Below are positions 11,212 to 22,103 of a stretch of 64,000 bases of DNA, piece after piece. The number at the start of each line of letters is the position of its first letter. Within the stretch, counting starts at the first letter, position 1. This DNA comes from Vitis vinifera (lineage: Eukaryota > Streptophyta > Magnoliopsida > Vitales > Vitaceae): the NCBI RefSeq assembly GCF_030704535.1, contig NC_081822.1, forward strand, positions 10,471,001 to 10,535,000, written 5' to 3'. The notes beneath the pieces are model-generated. The model saw only the letters and a program-made list of their open reading frames with translations. It was not told where the DNA came from and searched no databases. The position numbers and the translations under genes were made by a program.

Positions 11212-11966
11212 ATTCAGCTAAAGAGTAAAGAACTAATGACTTTGTCAGGAGATTTTTAGATTTCCCTTTTTTTTTTCCGGTTCTTTTCCACAAATACATC
11301 AATTTATTATGTGTATTTTAAAAAAAAAAAAATTAAATGTAGATTATGTTATGCCAAAGAATTTGTTAGGAAAACTATAAAGTTTCTTATAGCAGATTAA
11401 TTTGTCCCGGGGCCCAAGACCAAGCCCAGGCCCATTTAATCGCTTACCCACTGGATCAAACGTGGTATTACATTGTTTTGGGCTTGAAAGCAGTTGGAGA
11501 TGGTCGCCAAAACATAAGAGAGGGAGAATACAATGATGTTTGAGCCACTACTCCAACTTCCAGATGGGCAAGTCAACCCTCACGGCTTCATCTGCCACGC
11601 CCCAATACCTAAAACATACCTTTGAAACACTCAGAAATTTGACGTGTCGTGCTGTCATTGGCAACAGTATAAGTGGAAATAACCTTTCATGTCCGGTCTG
11701 TATTGGATTATGAGGCACGGGGTCCTAAAATAAACATACTAGTTTGCCCTAAAATCGTGCCCACACGACAGCTACGAGCAAGGAGCACCTTAGGCCAAGG
11801 GGCCTTCTCAATCTGCAATGCCCATTGCCCGCCCATTCAAAAAAGCATCCGCTCCATTGAAACAAAGCCAGAAGGAGGAAGGAGTCCATTCGGGACCCCT
11901 ATCCTTCTTCCTCTTTCCGATTCATTCATTCTGTTCTATTTCACATATATATTTGTGAATTGAACC
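11212..11966. other. Upstream region of the DUF620 gene
   Basis: No gene supported. GGCCCATTT at 11429-11437 matches the plant UP1/site II type motif found in promoters of growth-related genes. A TATATATAT run lies at about 11944-11952, only 15-20 bases before the ATG, so it is unlikely to be the working TATA box. Confidence 0.35.
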
Positions 11967-13299
11967 ATGAGGAAGCTGTGTCCGAATTTTGACAAAGAAA
12001 ATGGGCTGGAGACAGTGCTGGAGGTGCCCATTCCAGAGGAGATGTTCAAGAGCATGGGCAGCAATGTGGCCCTGAGATGGCAGAACATGCGTGCTTTCAT
12101 GAAGGGGCAATGTATAGATAAGGCTTCCCGCCTGTCGGATGGATGTGGCCCTGAGTTTCGGTTATTGCTTAAACTTGTTGGCTCTCCTCTTATCCCCGTT
12201 CAGGTTCCCTTGGAGTATGGAGCTACTTTCCCTATCAAAGATTGTTCTATTGTGAGCTATATTATTCTTTCATAAATCATCTCTCTGTTTTTTCTCAACA
12301 CAATTAGAGATTTGATAGTAAAAGCTATTTTGTAATTACGAATGGAACGCACGTACAGGAAGCTTCGACGGCAAAGTATATAGTGCAACAATACATAGCG
12401 GCAACGGGAGGGTGGGCAGCATTAAATGCAGTGCACAGCATGTACGCGGTGGGGCAGGTCAGGATGATATCATCGGATATGAGCGAGGGCGAGGAAAGAG
12501 TCGACCCCAAAGGCAACGGTGAAGTTGGTGGGTTCGTCCTCTGGCAAAAGAATCCCGACTTGTGGTACCTTGAACTCGTTGTTTCCGGTTGCAAGGTCAG
12601 CGCCGGTAGTGACGGAAAAGTAGCCTGGGGTCAGACCTCCTCTCAAGCGTCTCACGCTAACAGAGGCCCTCCAAGGCCTTTGCGCCGCTTCTTTCAGGTA
12701 CGTACGTACATAAATGTATCTTCTCTCAAACCCAACGAAAAATATAAAATAGGAAATTAAAAAGAAAGGCCTGATTTCATTGTGTGATGTATGTATCTCA
12801 TTAGGGGTTGGACCCCAGGTTTACAGCCAACCTATTCCTAGACGCAGTGTGCATTGGAGAGAAGACCATCAACAATGAAGACTGTTTCATTCTGAAGATG
12901 GAGACGAGCGCCAGCGTCCTCAAGGGGCAGAGCACGCCCAAAACGGAAATCGTTCACCATACCGTGTGGGGATACTTCAGCATGCGAACTGGGCTGCTCA
13001 TACAGTTCGAGGACACAAAGCTAGTAAGAATGAAGGCTGTCAAGGGAGAAGAGAGCGTGTTCTGGGAAACGAGTCTGGAATCCGTGATCGAGGACTACAG
13101 ATACGTGGACGGCATCAATATAGCCCACGGCGGTAAGACCACTGCGACTCTGTACAGATACGGAGAGGCGTCAAACCACAAGAGAAGGATTGAGGAGACG
13201 TGGGGCATTGAAGAGATTGATTTCAATATATGCGGTTTGACGATGGAGTCCTTTCTGCCCCCTGCTGATCTCAAGATATATCAGGACGGTGGGAAGTAA
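11967..13299 (+). CDS. DUF620 family protein, 372 aa
   Basis: Three exons (11967-12251, 12359-12697, 12805-13299) of 285, 339 and 495 nt, all phase 0 with GT/AG borders, give 372 residues. Family hallmarks are the start MRKLCPNFDKENGLETVLEV, the segment KYIVQQYIAATGGWAALN at the start of exon 2, LWQKNPDLWYLELVVSGCKV, and the exon 3 block GLDPRFTANLFLDAVCIGEK through YRYVDGINIAHGGKT. DUF620 proteins are plant-specific and without an established biochemical role as far as I know. No signal peptide or membrane segment is seen, so a soluble protein is expected. The length is typical for the shorter family members and nothing looks broken. Confidence 0.92.
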
Positions 13300-13507
13300 A
13301 AGCAATTAGCTACGATGGGAGATCTAGTTTTTGTGTACATACAGGTTTTAATTCAAAATATTAATTTTACAAAAAAGTTTAAAAGTGCCATTAATAGTTA
13401 TATTAGTAAGTATTTATAACTTTTCTACCTTTTAAAAATTTTTCATATCTTTCAAACATTAAAAAAAATTAAAAATATTTTCTAAATTTATTATCAAATA
13501 CATTCTA

Positions 13508-13618
13508 AAAGTGGGTTTGATAATAATTTTATAAAGTATTTTTATCATTTCTAATATTTGAAAATTTCTATTTTATAAGTATTATAAATATTAAAAATAT
13601 TTTTTAAAATCACTATCA
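13508..13618. mobile_element. Small hairpin element (MITE-like relic)
   Basis: GTTTGATAATAATTTTATAAA at the left faces an inverted, diverged partner (ATTTTAAAATCACTATCAAAC-like) at the right, about 110 bp apart, in very AT-rich sequence. No target-site duplication could be fixed. Confidence 0.35.
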
Positions 13619-13629
13619 AACATATTGTA

Positions 13630-13909
13630 AAGTGGTGTTTATTTTTTTACTTAACTTTAAATAGAACCTTAATGCTTAATACTGTTAAATATTAGGTTAT
13701 TTGTTTTTATAGTATTTTATTTTTATTAAATATTAAAAAATAAAGAAAAATTGTCATAATATTTTTTCTATTTAAAAAAAATTATATATATTTATTTTTA
13801 TTATTTAATAAAAAATTTATAATAAATCATTAAAAAGTAAAAAAATAAATAATTTAAAATTTAAAAATAAATTACTTTCAATAAAAAACCAAAAAAACAA
13901 ACATCACTT
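13630..13909. mobile_element. MITE, about 280 bp
   Basis: The left end AAGTGGTGTTTATTTTTTTA is inverted at the right end as AAAAACAAACATCACTT, giving terminal inverted repeats of about 25 bp around an AT-rich, non-coding core. It lies 330 bp after the DUF620 stop codon. Confidence 0.5.
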
Positions 13910-14446
13910 AAGTTCCTTTTGGCCATCCCGTGATTAAAAGTTTTAAGTAGATAACACGACTTGACTAGTCACGTTTTTTATGTCGAGCCTTCTTTGATGG
14001 AACTGCCTAGTTGGGTCATAATTTTGGCCCAAGCCTCCTTTACTGGTCCACGGGCTGGGCTTGGCCCACTGCTGATAATTCCTAGTAGGGAGTGGACATT
14101 GAAAGAAGAATAATTTTCACGGTAGCCTCTGCAATTATCTTCCAAAAAATCAGATAATATTTCGAAATTAAGAGCATACAAAATATTTATAAAATAATAA
14201 ATAAAAATAAATGAAATCCATTTAATATTTATAAAATTTTAACCCAAAAATCGTTAAATTTAGCCCGAAGTTATATTCAATTTACTGCTGACGTTTATTA
14301 AATTCAAATAATATGATTAAAATATTTCAGGCAAATGACTACTTTTATCCCAAAAACCCCAGGCGCCGTTTTTCACACTTATCCATCGAAACGCGTCGTT
14401 TTATCTCAGAACGCGGAACCCCCCACAAGAGTCGGTCTATGAAGTA
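13910..14446. other. Upstream region of the snoRNA locus
   Basis: No gene is supported here. TGGGCTTGGCCCA at about 14056-14068 is a palindromic pair of TGGGCC/T (site II) elements of the kind bound by TCP factors in promoters of ribosome-related genes. It lies about 400 bp before the snoRNA TATA box. Confidence 0.35.
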
Positions 14447-14483
14447 AAACCCTAATGGTGCCAACCCCTATTTAAAACCCTAG
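14447..14483 (+). promoter_or_regulatory. snoRNA cluster promoter: telo boxes and TATA
   Basis: AAACCCTAA (14447-14455), TATTTAAA (14469-14476) and AAACCCTAG (14475-14483) lie close together. Telo boxes next to a TATA box are typical of plant ribosomal-protein and polycistronic snoRNA genes. Transcription would start near 14500 and run through the four snoRNAs ending at 16015. No protein-coding frame is seen in the transcript, so it looks like a dedicated non-coding precursor made by RNA polymerase II. Confidence 0.65.
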
Positions 14484-14993
14484 CACGTTAGTTCTCTTCA
14501 CTTGCCGCCTCTGGTTTGGGGTTTCGATTTCATCTCTCTGTTCCTTTCCTATTCTCTCCTTGGTGGGTTTTCAGCCTCGATTTTCTTTCGTTTCCTCTCT
14601 AGATCCGTGTGTGAATGCATAGTTAGTTTTACATGAAATGCGTGATTTCAAATCCATGGGGATTTGGAAGAATTTCGTTATAATGTTTGATTTCAAATCG
14701 AAGGATTTGAAGAATTTGATTATCTGTGTGTTTCATATGAAATGCTTGATTCCACTTCCATAGATTCGAAGAAATTGATCCTATGTCTTGCATTTGTTTA
14801 CCCTCTCCTGATGCAGCTACTTTAATGGCTAAGGAGATATAATGGATGCAGAAAGCAAGAGGTTGGCTTACCAGCCCATTGCGCACTCTGTATTGCATTG
14901 AGGTCAAATGGACCTACCGAAATTCTCTCCTTTCGGTGATTTTACTTTATTAATTTTCATTTGCTTGATCTTTATGATATTGTTGTTCCGAAT

Positions 14994-15074
14994 GGCAAAT
15001 GATGAGTATGAAATCTTATCCTACACACTGATCTTGAACTGTGTTGACTACTACTCCGCTTATTATCTGATGCC
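14994..15074 (+). ncRNA. Box C/D snoRNA, double guide for 25S rRNA (copy 1)
   Basis: C box ATGATGA at 14999-15005, D' box CTGA at 15028-15031, and D box CTGA at 15067-15070, closed by a terminal stem GGCA/TGCC (14994-14997 with 15071-15074). The guide before D (CTCCGCTTATT) is complementary to AATAAGCGGAG near the 5' end of 25S rRNA. The fifth base before D points to the U of AAUAAG (U48 in Arabidopsis numbering, from memory). The guide before D' (CTTATCCTACACA) is complementary to TGTGTAGGATAAG, which I recall as 25S sequence in the region of yeast Um2417/Um2421. It should direct 2'-O-methylation by the fibrillarin complex in the nucleolus. Confidence 0.85.
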
Positions 15075-15392
15075 TTGAAATTTTCTTCTTCCTAATGTTC
15101 TTGTTTCTCTTTTTTGGCCGAACTTCTTCTGGAATCATCAATCATCTATCTATCTATCTTTTTTTATTCCTTTGATGGTTTTTTTATATTCGTTTTGGTT
15201 TTTCAATCAGAGAGATTGTCCTCTGATTGAATCTTCTCAACTGATTCTTGCACAACCGTGGCAATTTGGATGTTTTCATTTATTTTCAATAGCATTTATT
15301 GGTGGAAAAAAAATACATTGTATCAAGTTTGTTGATATAGCAAGCCTGCTATAAACAGCAAGCTATAGATCAGAGACATTTGATTTGGAGAA

Positions 15393-15467
15393 GGCAAATG
15401 ATGAAAATAGTCTTATCCTACACTCTGAAGTTAATGTAGACTATAACTCCGCTTATTATCTGATGCC
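15393..15467 (+). ncRNA. Box C/D snoRNA, double guide for 25S rRNA (copy 2)
   Basis: A paralogue of the snoRNA 400 bp upstream. C box ATGATGA at 15398-15404, D' box CTGA at 15425-15428, D box CTGA at 15460-15463, and the same terminal stem GGCA/TGCC. Both guide stretches (CTTATCCTACAC before D' and CTCCGCTTATTAT before D) are kept, while the spacer between them has diverged and lost about six bases. That pattern is expected if both guides are under selection. The D' guide differs from copy 1 only at the base next to the box. Confidence 0.85.
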
Positions 15468-15736
15468 TTCTATCTCCTGGTTAAGAATCCAAGTATTTTC
15501 CTTTATTCTTTTTTCTTTTCTGTTTTTTTCTCTGAAAATAAATTTCATCGTTATTAGCTGTTTTTCCTTTTTGTTATTGAAACACCATGATTGCTGTGAT
15601 ATGTGTCATTATTAATTGCTATAATCCTCCTGTATGAATGAGATCACCTGAATGCTGTGAGCTCTCATGAGCTGTAGTGGAGGAATTTGACCACAAGTAT
15701 AGCCCATTTAGGTTTTTACATTTTTGCTTAAAAGAA

Positions 15737-15826
15737 CTCGATGATGAGAAAAAGCAGACGGGCGGTCTGAATCTGATGCCGTGTTGATTGTCTGCAAAGT
15801 TCCACTTGTGGAATTTCTCTGAGAGG
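15737..15826 (+). ncRNA. Box C/D snoRNA with 18S guide (U43/snR70 class)
   Basis: C box ATGATGA at 15741-15747, D' box CTGA at 15767-15770, D box CTGA at 15819-15822, with a short CTC/GAG closing stem. The guide before D' (GACGGGCGGT) is complementary to ACCGCCCGTC near the 3' end of 18S rRNA. The fifth base selects the C after ACCG, which I recall as the site methylated by human U43 and yeast snR70. TTCCACTTGTGGAA before the D box can fold into a small hairpin, and no second target is evident. Limits are approximate by a few bases. Confidence 0.75.
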
Positions 15827-15939
15827 GCATCCAGTGTTTTTTTCTTTCTTTCCGCATTTCCCTTTGTTGATTGATTTTAATTTAAAACTGAATTGAATTG
15901 ATAGTCAAATAGAGAGGCAGCAGCACTTGTTTGATAGAA

Positions 15940-16015
15940 CTGCTATGATGAGGTGCTTTATTTATGTCTGGACATATGAAGTTTGTCTATGATTTGTTAT
16001 GCATCTTCTGAGCAG
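15940..16015 (+). ncRNA. Box C/D snoRNA, guide target not recognised
   Basis: C box ATGATGA at 15945-15951 and D box CTGA at 16008-16011, closed by the stem CTGC/GCAG (15940-15943 with 16012-16015). A weak D'-like TCTGGA lies at about 15967. The stretch before D (TTTGTTATGCATCTT) does not match rRNA I can recall, so it may be an orphan or target another RNA. Size (76 nt), box spacing and position at the end of the cluster all fit a true snoRNA. Confidence 0.7.
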
Positions 16016-16471
16016 AAAGCATGTCTGGTTTCTAATTTGGACATTTTTTAATTCTTTCCATCCTCTCATTTCACTCGCATGTTCTCTATTCTAGTTTTTC
16101 TTCTGTCGGCCGTTTGGCTTCATAATCTCCTCAAAAAGCAACCTTCGGAATGCTGGAAAATGGTTTCTACTCCGATTTCATGTTAATAAAAAAAATAAAT
16201 AAATCAGATTACCTTTAGAGATGCCAAGAATTCCAATTAGATTATTTTATCAGTAAGATTTTTGTCCTTCATGAATGGAACTATGAATATATTAACTACT
16301 CAAAAATTTTACAACACAAGTCTCTAGACCTCGAAGAGAGAGGACAACTCTCTTTTGTTGTTCAAAAAATAAGCAAAAAAAAAAAAAAAATCTCTTAGAA
16401 ATTGCCGCCTCCACTTTTAAAAAATGGGTGGGGTTGGATCGGTTCACTTGGACACTCAAATCCATTTCAAT

Positions 16472-16612
16472 TCATGTGACGTAAATAGTGATATTATTAT
16501 GATGGACTCACGGTTTCCTCCTATTTCATCTTTTTGAGTTGGACTCATTTGACATAATTAGTAATATTCATCTTTTTAGGATGGACTTACGGTTTCTTCC
16601 TATTTCATTGAA
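16472..16612. repeat. 73-bp diverged tandem duplication
   Basis: Two copies starting at about 16472 and 16545 share a TCAT(G/T)TGAC(G/A)TAA start, then ATGGACT(C/T)ACGGTTTC and TCCTATTTCAT. Several substitutions separate them. Confidence 0.65.
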
Positions 16613-17586
16613 ACATGTGAACCAAAACAGGATTTTTGGAATGAGAAATGGACTTTGGATTTGAAGCGATAGTCACTTGTCTTCGTCTCTTTTCAGAAAA
16701 TTCCAGGAAATATAACCCCGTCTTGCCTGAGGGGCCGCTGACAATGGATTATTTATGTATTAATAAGAAAGAATTTTGGATTATCTGCTTGGAGCTATTA
16801 TAAATTCTCGCGTGGTTGTGCGGTCAGATTTAGGATGTGATTCCCGGCCCCTTGTTTGTGTCCATGGTTGTGCAGTCAATATTCCCACCACCTTCGGATT
16901 CTTCTGGTCGGCTATTTCCAGCCATGGAGAGAATAGTTCACTTTCTTGGACTCAAAATTCAAAAACACTCAACCCACAGAACTGGTAATCGAGATTAAGA
17001 ATACTGGTGTTTCACATGCGATTTATTAGATGAATAAACCAGAGAAACGAGGAAGCTAAAGTTTAGCACCGTTTTAAAATAGGTCATATTTTTCTAAATG
17101 AACTAGAAACACAAAGAGTCATGAGCAATTGTTTCAAATAGAATTTAGCACCGTTTTCGAAAGCTGGGATTGAAGTTTTTTCATTTTGATTTGTTTTAGG
17201 CCGCGTGCTTCTTCTAAGTGTTGTATCTTGTCTTTCGAGTGGTCTTAAATTGAATCATGTTTGGTTATATGATTAGTTATCATTTTGTAAAATTTTAGAC
17301 TTCGAATGCTTTTCTTGGAAAATTAATTTAAGATTGTAACAGGAGTTGTGGCGTGTGTCCAATGATAGAATTGTACCAATTTAAGGTGTTCTATCCTCAT
17401 TCCGTGATGTAGATTGAGGATCCTCCCTATCATTTAATGCAAAGTAAGCAACCAAGAAATATGTACGAAATATATAATATATTTTGTTTTATGTTTATTT
17501 CTGCATGTCCTAATAAAATAATTTGATATTAATTTATGTCTTCCTTTTCTAATTGTTTTTAAAGATCGTTTAAGGTATGTTTTAGG

Positions 17587-17912
17587 AATTGTTTGATAAT
17601 AGTTTTCAAAAATAGTTTTTTATTTTCTTTATAAAAAAGTAGAAAAATACATTTAATAATTTAAAAACATTTTTCCATTTTGTACTTTTAAAACAAAAAA
17701 CCAAGATATTTTTAGACAAATTTTTTTTGTTGTGTTCAATTATTTTTACTTATTTTTTAATAATTATTTTAAAAAATTAATTATATAAATATGTAGAATA
17801 AAAAATAAATAAAACTCTAAATATAACATATTTTAAAATATTAAAAACATTTCAAGATTTTTATTTTATAAAATAAAATAGAATTATTTTTTATAATAGT
17901 TACCAAATAGTA
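17587..17912. mobile_element. MITE-like element, about 330 bp
   Basis: TTGTTTGATAATAGTTTTCA at the left is matched, inverted and diverged, by TAATAGTTACCAAATAG at the right. The core is AT-rich and non-coding. The end motif (G)TTTGGTAAC...GTTACCAAA is a common plant MITE type from memory. No clear target-site duplication. Confidence 0.4.
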
Positions 17913-18717
17913 AGAGAAAGGATAGTCGGTTGAAAATAGAATTTAAAATTTTGAGAGCGAAAACATTAATTGAATGGTTACGGGCATTGGCATGGGGTTA
18001 TTGGGTGAGAGACTATTCACTTTTAAGTGGGTTTCATAAAATTTAATATTTAATGATTTAAAGTGATTTCAAATCAAATTATGATTTTTTATTTTAACTT
18101 TTAAATTAATTTATGGAATTTATTTTTAATTCTAAGTTTTAATAACTTTACCCAAGATATTTAATAGCTTAGATAAAGTTATCCCTTTTATCAAATCAAT
18201 AAATTGATTCATTAAATACCTGTTACCTCAAAAGTGTATAATTTGTTTTCCTTTTTTATTTATTTTATTTATACATTAGCGCAGGCAATAGATGCTTTGA
18301 AAAAACAAAATGATTTATAAATTCTTTACTAATTCAAAGTGGCTGGTAATTACTGCAAATCAATCATTAATTGTCATCTAAAAATAATTAAAAAGATAGT
18401 AAAATTTTTGAGAAAAATACTATTTTCTTCTTCTAATCATTACCTTATCTCGTTAAAATCAATGAAGAAAAATAAGGTGATTTAATAAGACTTAGGAAAA
18501 TATTTTTGAAGAATTGAAAAATCAATTGTAATATTTCTTTGAATAACCATTTGATAGATAATTTCTTAAAAATATTTTAAATAAAAACACTAGGCATTTG
18601 TGATGTCCATCAGCCAAATGGTTGGAAAGTGGAAGCAGCGGTGAAAGAGAATGAAAGGTGAAGTTGGAGGGAATTATAGGGCAAAGAAGAAGGTTGATGT
18701 GAAACCCCGGTGAGGGA

Positions 18718-18737
18718 TGGGCCGTGGGCCGTGGGCC
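18718..18737 (+). promoter_or_regulatory. Triple TGGGCC (site II) array
   Basis: Three TGGGCC hexamers at 7-bp spacing (18718, 18725, 18732), about 320 bp before the DUF1195 start codon. Site II elements are bound by TCP factors and are common in housekeeping plant promoters. This would suit a broadly expressed gene. Confidence 0.45.
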
Positions 18738-19054
18738 GCTGGACGGGGGGTTGAGGTGTCCCCACTCGCCACTAGGTCGGTAGTTGGAAACTTGGAATGG
18801 GTTGAATGCGGTTGGTGTGGGGAGACAGAGAGATAGAATTATAGAAAGTCTTTTAGTGACCAACTACCCCTCCACCGTCAGTGTAGTACAAGACGCCAAT
18901 AATCCCGTCCCAACCATTCGACACTCATGTACACTCACGCTCATCTCTCTGTTTCTCACTCTCTCTCCCCAAAGGAATAAGGATAAGGGCAAAGGGGTTT
19001 GGAAATTTAGAATTTAGAATTAGATTGTAAGAGCAGGAAAAGCAGAGAGTGGAA

Positions 19055-20884
19055 ATGGAGGGGAATCCTGCGACCACAAGCAGTATGAAGATGCATAGCT
19101 CAGAGAGCGGTAACTCATTTGGGGGAAAAGGCGGGTACAAGTTCTGGGCTCTGGCGGCCATTCTCCTACTGGCCTTTTGGTCCATGTTCACTGGCTCCGT
19201 CACCCTTAAATGGTCCGCCTCTAACCTCTCCCGTTTCCCCGACGACATCGACTCTCCCACCCACGATGATCTCGACGTCCTGGTTGGCCTTTCTCTTCTT
19301 CTCTTTCTTTCTCCTCTTTTTATCTTTTGATGGTTGATGACTGATGGTTGTGGGCGACACTTGGCAGGAAGTGGAGGAGAGAGAGAAACTGGTGAGGTAT
19401 ATGTGGGATTTGTACACTCATACCACCACTTCCCGATTGCCACGTTTCTGGGAGGAGGCTTTTGAAGCTGCTTACATGGAATTGGCCAGCGATGTTCCCT
19501 CCGTCCGAAACGCCGCCGTCCTCGAGATTGCCAAGATGTCCTTGCGCTCCATTCATCTCCACCCACTTCCTCTCCATTCCACTGTTTGTCCCTCCCTTCC
19601 CTTTCTTCTTGTTCTCCTTCATTTTTAGGGTTTTTATTTATTTATTTTTTATTATCGTCTTTTATCCATTTTCTTGAATGGTTTGGGGGATTTTGGCAAA
19701 CTGTTACTGTCTAAGCTTGAGCATGATTCTCGATTACAAATAGTTTTGCAATGGGAACTAGGAGGGTTGGTTTCCTCTGCCCCCTGTTTGAATATCTATT
19801 TGCATTTGTGGGTAATTGGCCATATATTGAAATTTGAAACCAATATTTGTGTTTTAGGTTTGAATATTTCAAATTATTTTTTTTGTTTTACACCAAGATT
19901 AAGACAAAGGAATTTTAATGATAGCCCTTTCTTTCTTGTCACAATTTCATAATTTTGGTTACTTTTATCTAATTGTAAATCCAGGAATGTGTTTTCTTTT
20001 GTGTTCCTTATGAAATTGTAACTGCTCTTCTGTTCCTTACTTTCCTTTTCTTCTTTTATTTCTCCTTTTTGTTAGAAGACCCAAAAAAAAGTAAAGAGGA
20101 TGAATTGACATTCGATCATTCTTTTGTTGTTAACTGCCATTCAAAATCTGGTTTGAGTATGATCATATCTAATTTTTGTTGATTTTTCCTTATTTTGCCC
20201 AACTCTTTCTAGAATTATGGTATTGTTTTAGGAGTGTCATAAGAAAGCATGTCCTCAAGAAGTAAGTTTTCCTTTCTCCTTTAGGTTGATACTCCCCCTT
20301 CAGATTATTCAGGAACATTATAATATTACATAAAATTCCTGGTGCACTGTAGACAGCACTCACAACTTGGGATATCAGTGAGAGGCTCTATGGCCAGACC
20401 CATGAAAATTCCATCCCATGTGGATCTGAGTCCATGTACCCTGTTATTTCCCCAAGAATACCTCCTTCAAGTGTGATATTGTCATTTTGGGAGAGGTTAT
20501 AAGGACATGGGTTAGGCTTTGGGTAAGAGGAATTTCGGGCTTCTAACAGTTTAGATGAAGGAAAAGGTGTGGAGAAAGTAGTTTCATTCATTTATTTTCA
20601 CAGCAATCAAGTAATAAATGTCTCATGTGACATTTGAAATCCCAAATAAGTTTTTTTTTTTTTTTTTTTTAAATGGTGTTGGGCAGGCATGAGGTTTATT
20701 GTGTACTATTAATGCTTTGCTTTATGACAGAAAGATGAAATTTCAGGTAATGAGATTCTCCAAGAATACAATGTTGATTTGCAGTCTTATTCTTATGCTT
20801 TTCCAGGGTAGAAGAGAAACAAGAAAGAATGTGAAGCAAGCAGAACTAGGGAAGGAGGTATCTGGTGTTAATAGTAGTCAATAA
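19055..20884 (+). CDS. DUF1195 family single-pass membrane protein, 173 aa
   Basis: Three exons: 19055-19282, 19368-19583 and 20807-20884 (228, 216 and 78 nt, all phase 0). The N-terminal 30 residues are hydrophilic. A single membrane segment follows at about 31-50 (FWALAAILLLAFWSMFTGSV), then TLKWSASNLSR and the acidic stretch DDIDSPTHDDLDVL. Exon 2 encodes EVEEREKLVRYMWDLY and LPRFWEEAFEAAYMEL...DVPSVRNAAVLEIAKMS. These are features I associate with plant DUF1195 proteins of about 175 residues; no function is established that I know of. The last exon (GRRETRKNVKQAELGKEVSG) was chosen by phase and a good acceptor and is the least certain part. The first intron is only 85 bp. Confidence 0.8.
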
Positions 20885-22103
20885 GTGGGAAAGAATGTGG
20901 ACCACTACTCAGCTATCAAATTTTATCCTTGTGCTTATGTGCTTTTGTCTTCCTGCTTAGAACTGAACAGAGGATGAAGACTGTGATTGGGAAAGCTTTT
21001 ACAGTTTGTTTTACTTGCAATGTCATAGCAAAGATAATTCTGCTTTCAAAGAAAAGCCAAATGTTCGTGATGAGGGAACCAAGAATGTAAAACTAAGTAA
21101 ATGACTCCATATGAATCTCATTCAACAATTGTATGATATGATTATCGGAATTGGTGAGGAAAATAGCACTCGAATATTTGGATTTGGCAGTGCAACAGAA
21201 TTCTGTTCGTTGATGTCGTCATTCTATCATACTCCAGTGATAATTTTTGTGACGCATCCAACAATTTGGAAACTTTCCTACGCTTAGATATGGTTACGAC
21301 TTTGAAGGCTTTATGGTTGAAAGCAGATGTCTTCGTTCAGAATGTGACAACACTAGAATGGGCCCAGGATGATCACCACACGACGACTCAAAAACATTAT
21401 CACGAGAAAGTTGCTTCATCTCCAAACAGGGGTAGTTGAGCAGCGCCCTATCCCGGCACCCTTGTTGGGCTTGGGCCCCGCTTCAACTTAAAGAGCCGAA
21501 ATGCATCCCCAAATTTCAAAGCCAAAATGACTGAAATATATAATAATAAAATTCTCCCAACTGTGGCAGCAGCTGGTAAGTGGTAGGCAATCAGTCAATT
21601 CTAACAAGATCAGTCCGCACTAAATTAAAGACATATAATAATAAAAATGCCACCCCCGAATGGATAACAAGTCTTAAACAATCCCACCACTTCCATGACA
21701 ACTCCGCATTCCTTCCTTGAGGGGCGGACAAATCGAATTTAAACAACCCAAAGTTAAATAAAGAACAGAGATTAACACTCGCAGCATTGCATTGCAATGG
21801 CTAAATATCCAAAGGCTTACAAGTGTTACAACTAACCTACACACATGACGGAACAAGGAAGCTAGTAAAACAAGGTTGCCTTTCAAGCAAAGAGATAAAA
21901 CCTTGATAAAAGAGTCCTGTATTAACTAGAATCAAAGGGCCTCTACTGTTTAAATATTACTTTCACAAAATCGCATGAGCAGATTAAATAAGTGCTGCTG
22001 CAGTTGCTCTATAAAAAGGTGGGAACAAAAATCCTACACGAAAATCATTTACAAACAGTTGAGTGAAATGTATTTACATCTAACCTTCCACCTCCTTTCT
22101 AAT
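20885..22103. other. Convergent intergenic region
   Basis: Contains the 3' flanks of the DUF1195 gene (+) and the EXA1-type gene (-). No gene or repeat supported. Confidence 0.4.

Larger units (their letters stand above)
16016..18717. other. Spacer between snoRNA locus and DUF1195 gene
   Basis: About 2.7 kb of mostly AT-rich sequence with no gene supported. It holds a 73-bp tandem duplication and one MITE-like element, listed separately, plus a poly(A) run near 16376. Confidence 0.4.

Noticed and set aside
15630-15735. Possible H/ACA snoRNA between the C/D snoRNAs
   Set aside because: A small palindrome (AGCTCTCATGAGCT) and an ACA are present, but no two-hairpin fold with an H box could be drawn.
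19584-19677. Continuation of DUF1195 exon 2 into PSLPFLLVLLHF
   Set aside because: A GT donor follows the codon for Thr at 19581-19583, and the read-through is a pyrimidine-rich intron translation.
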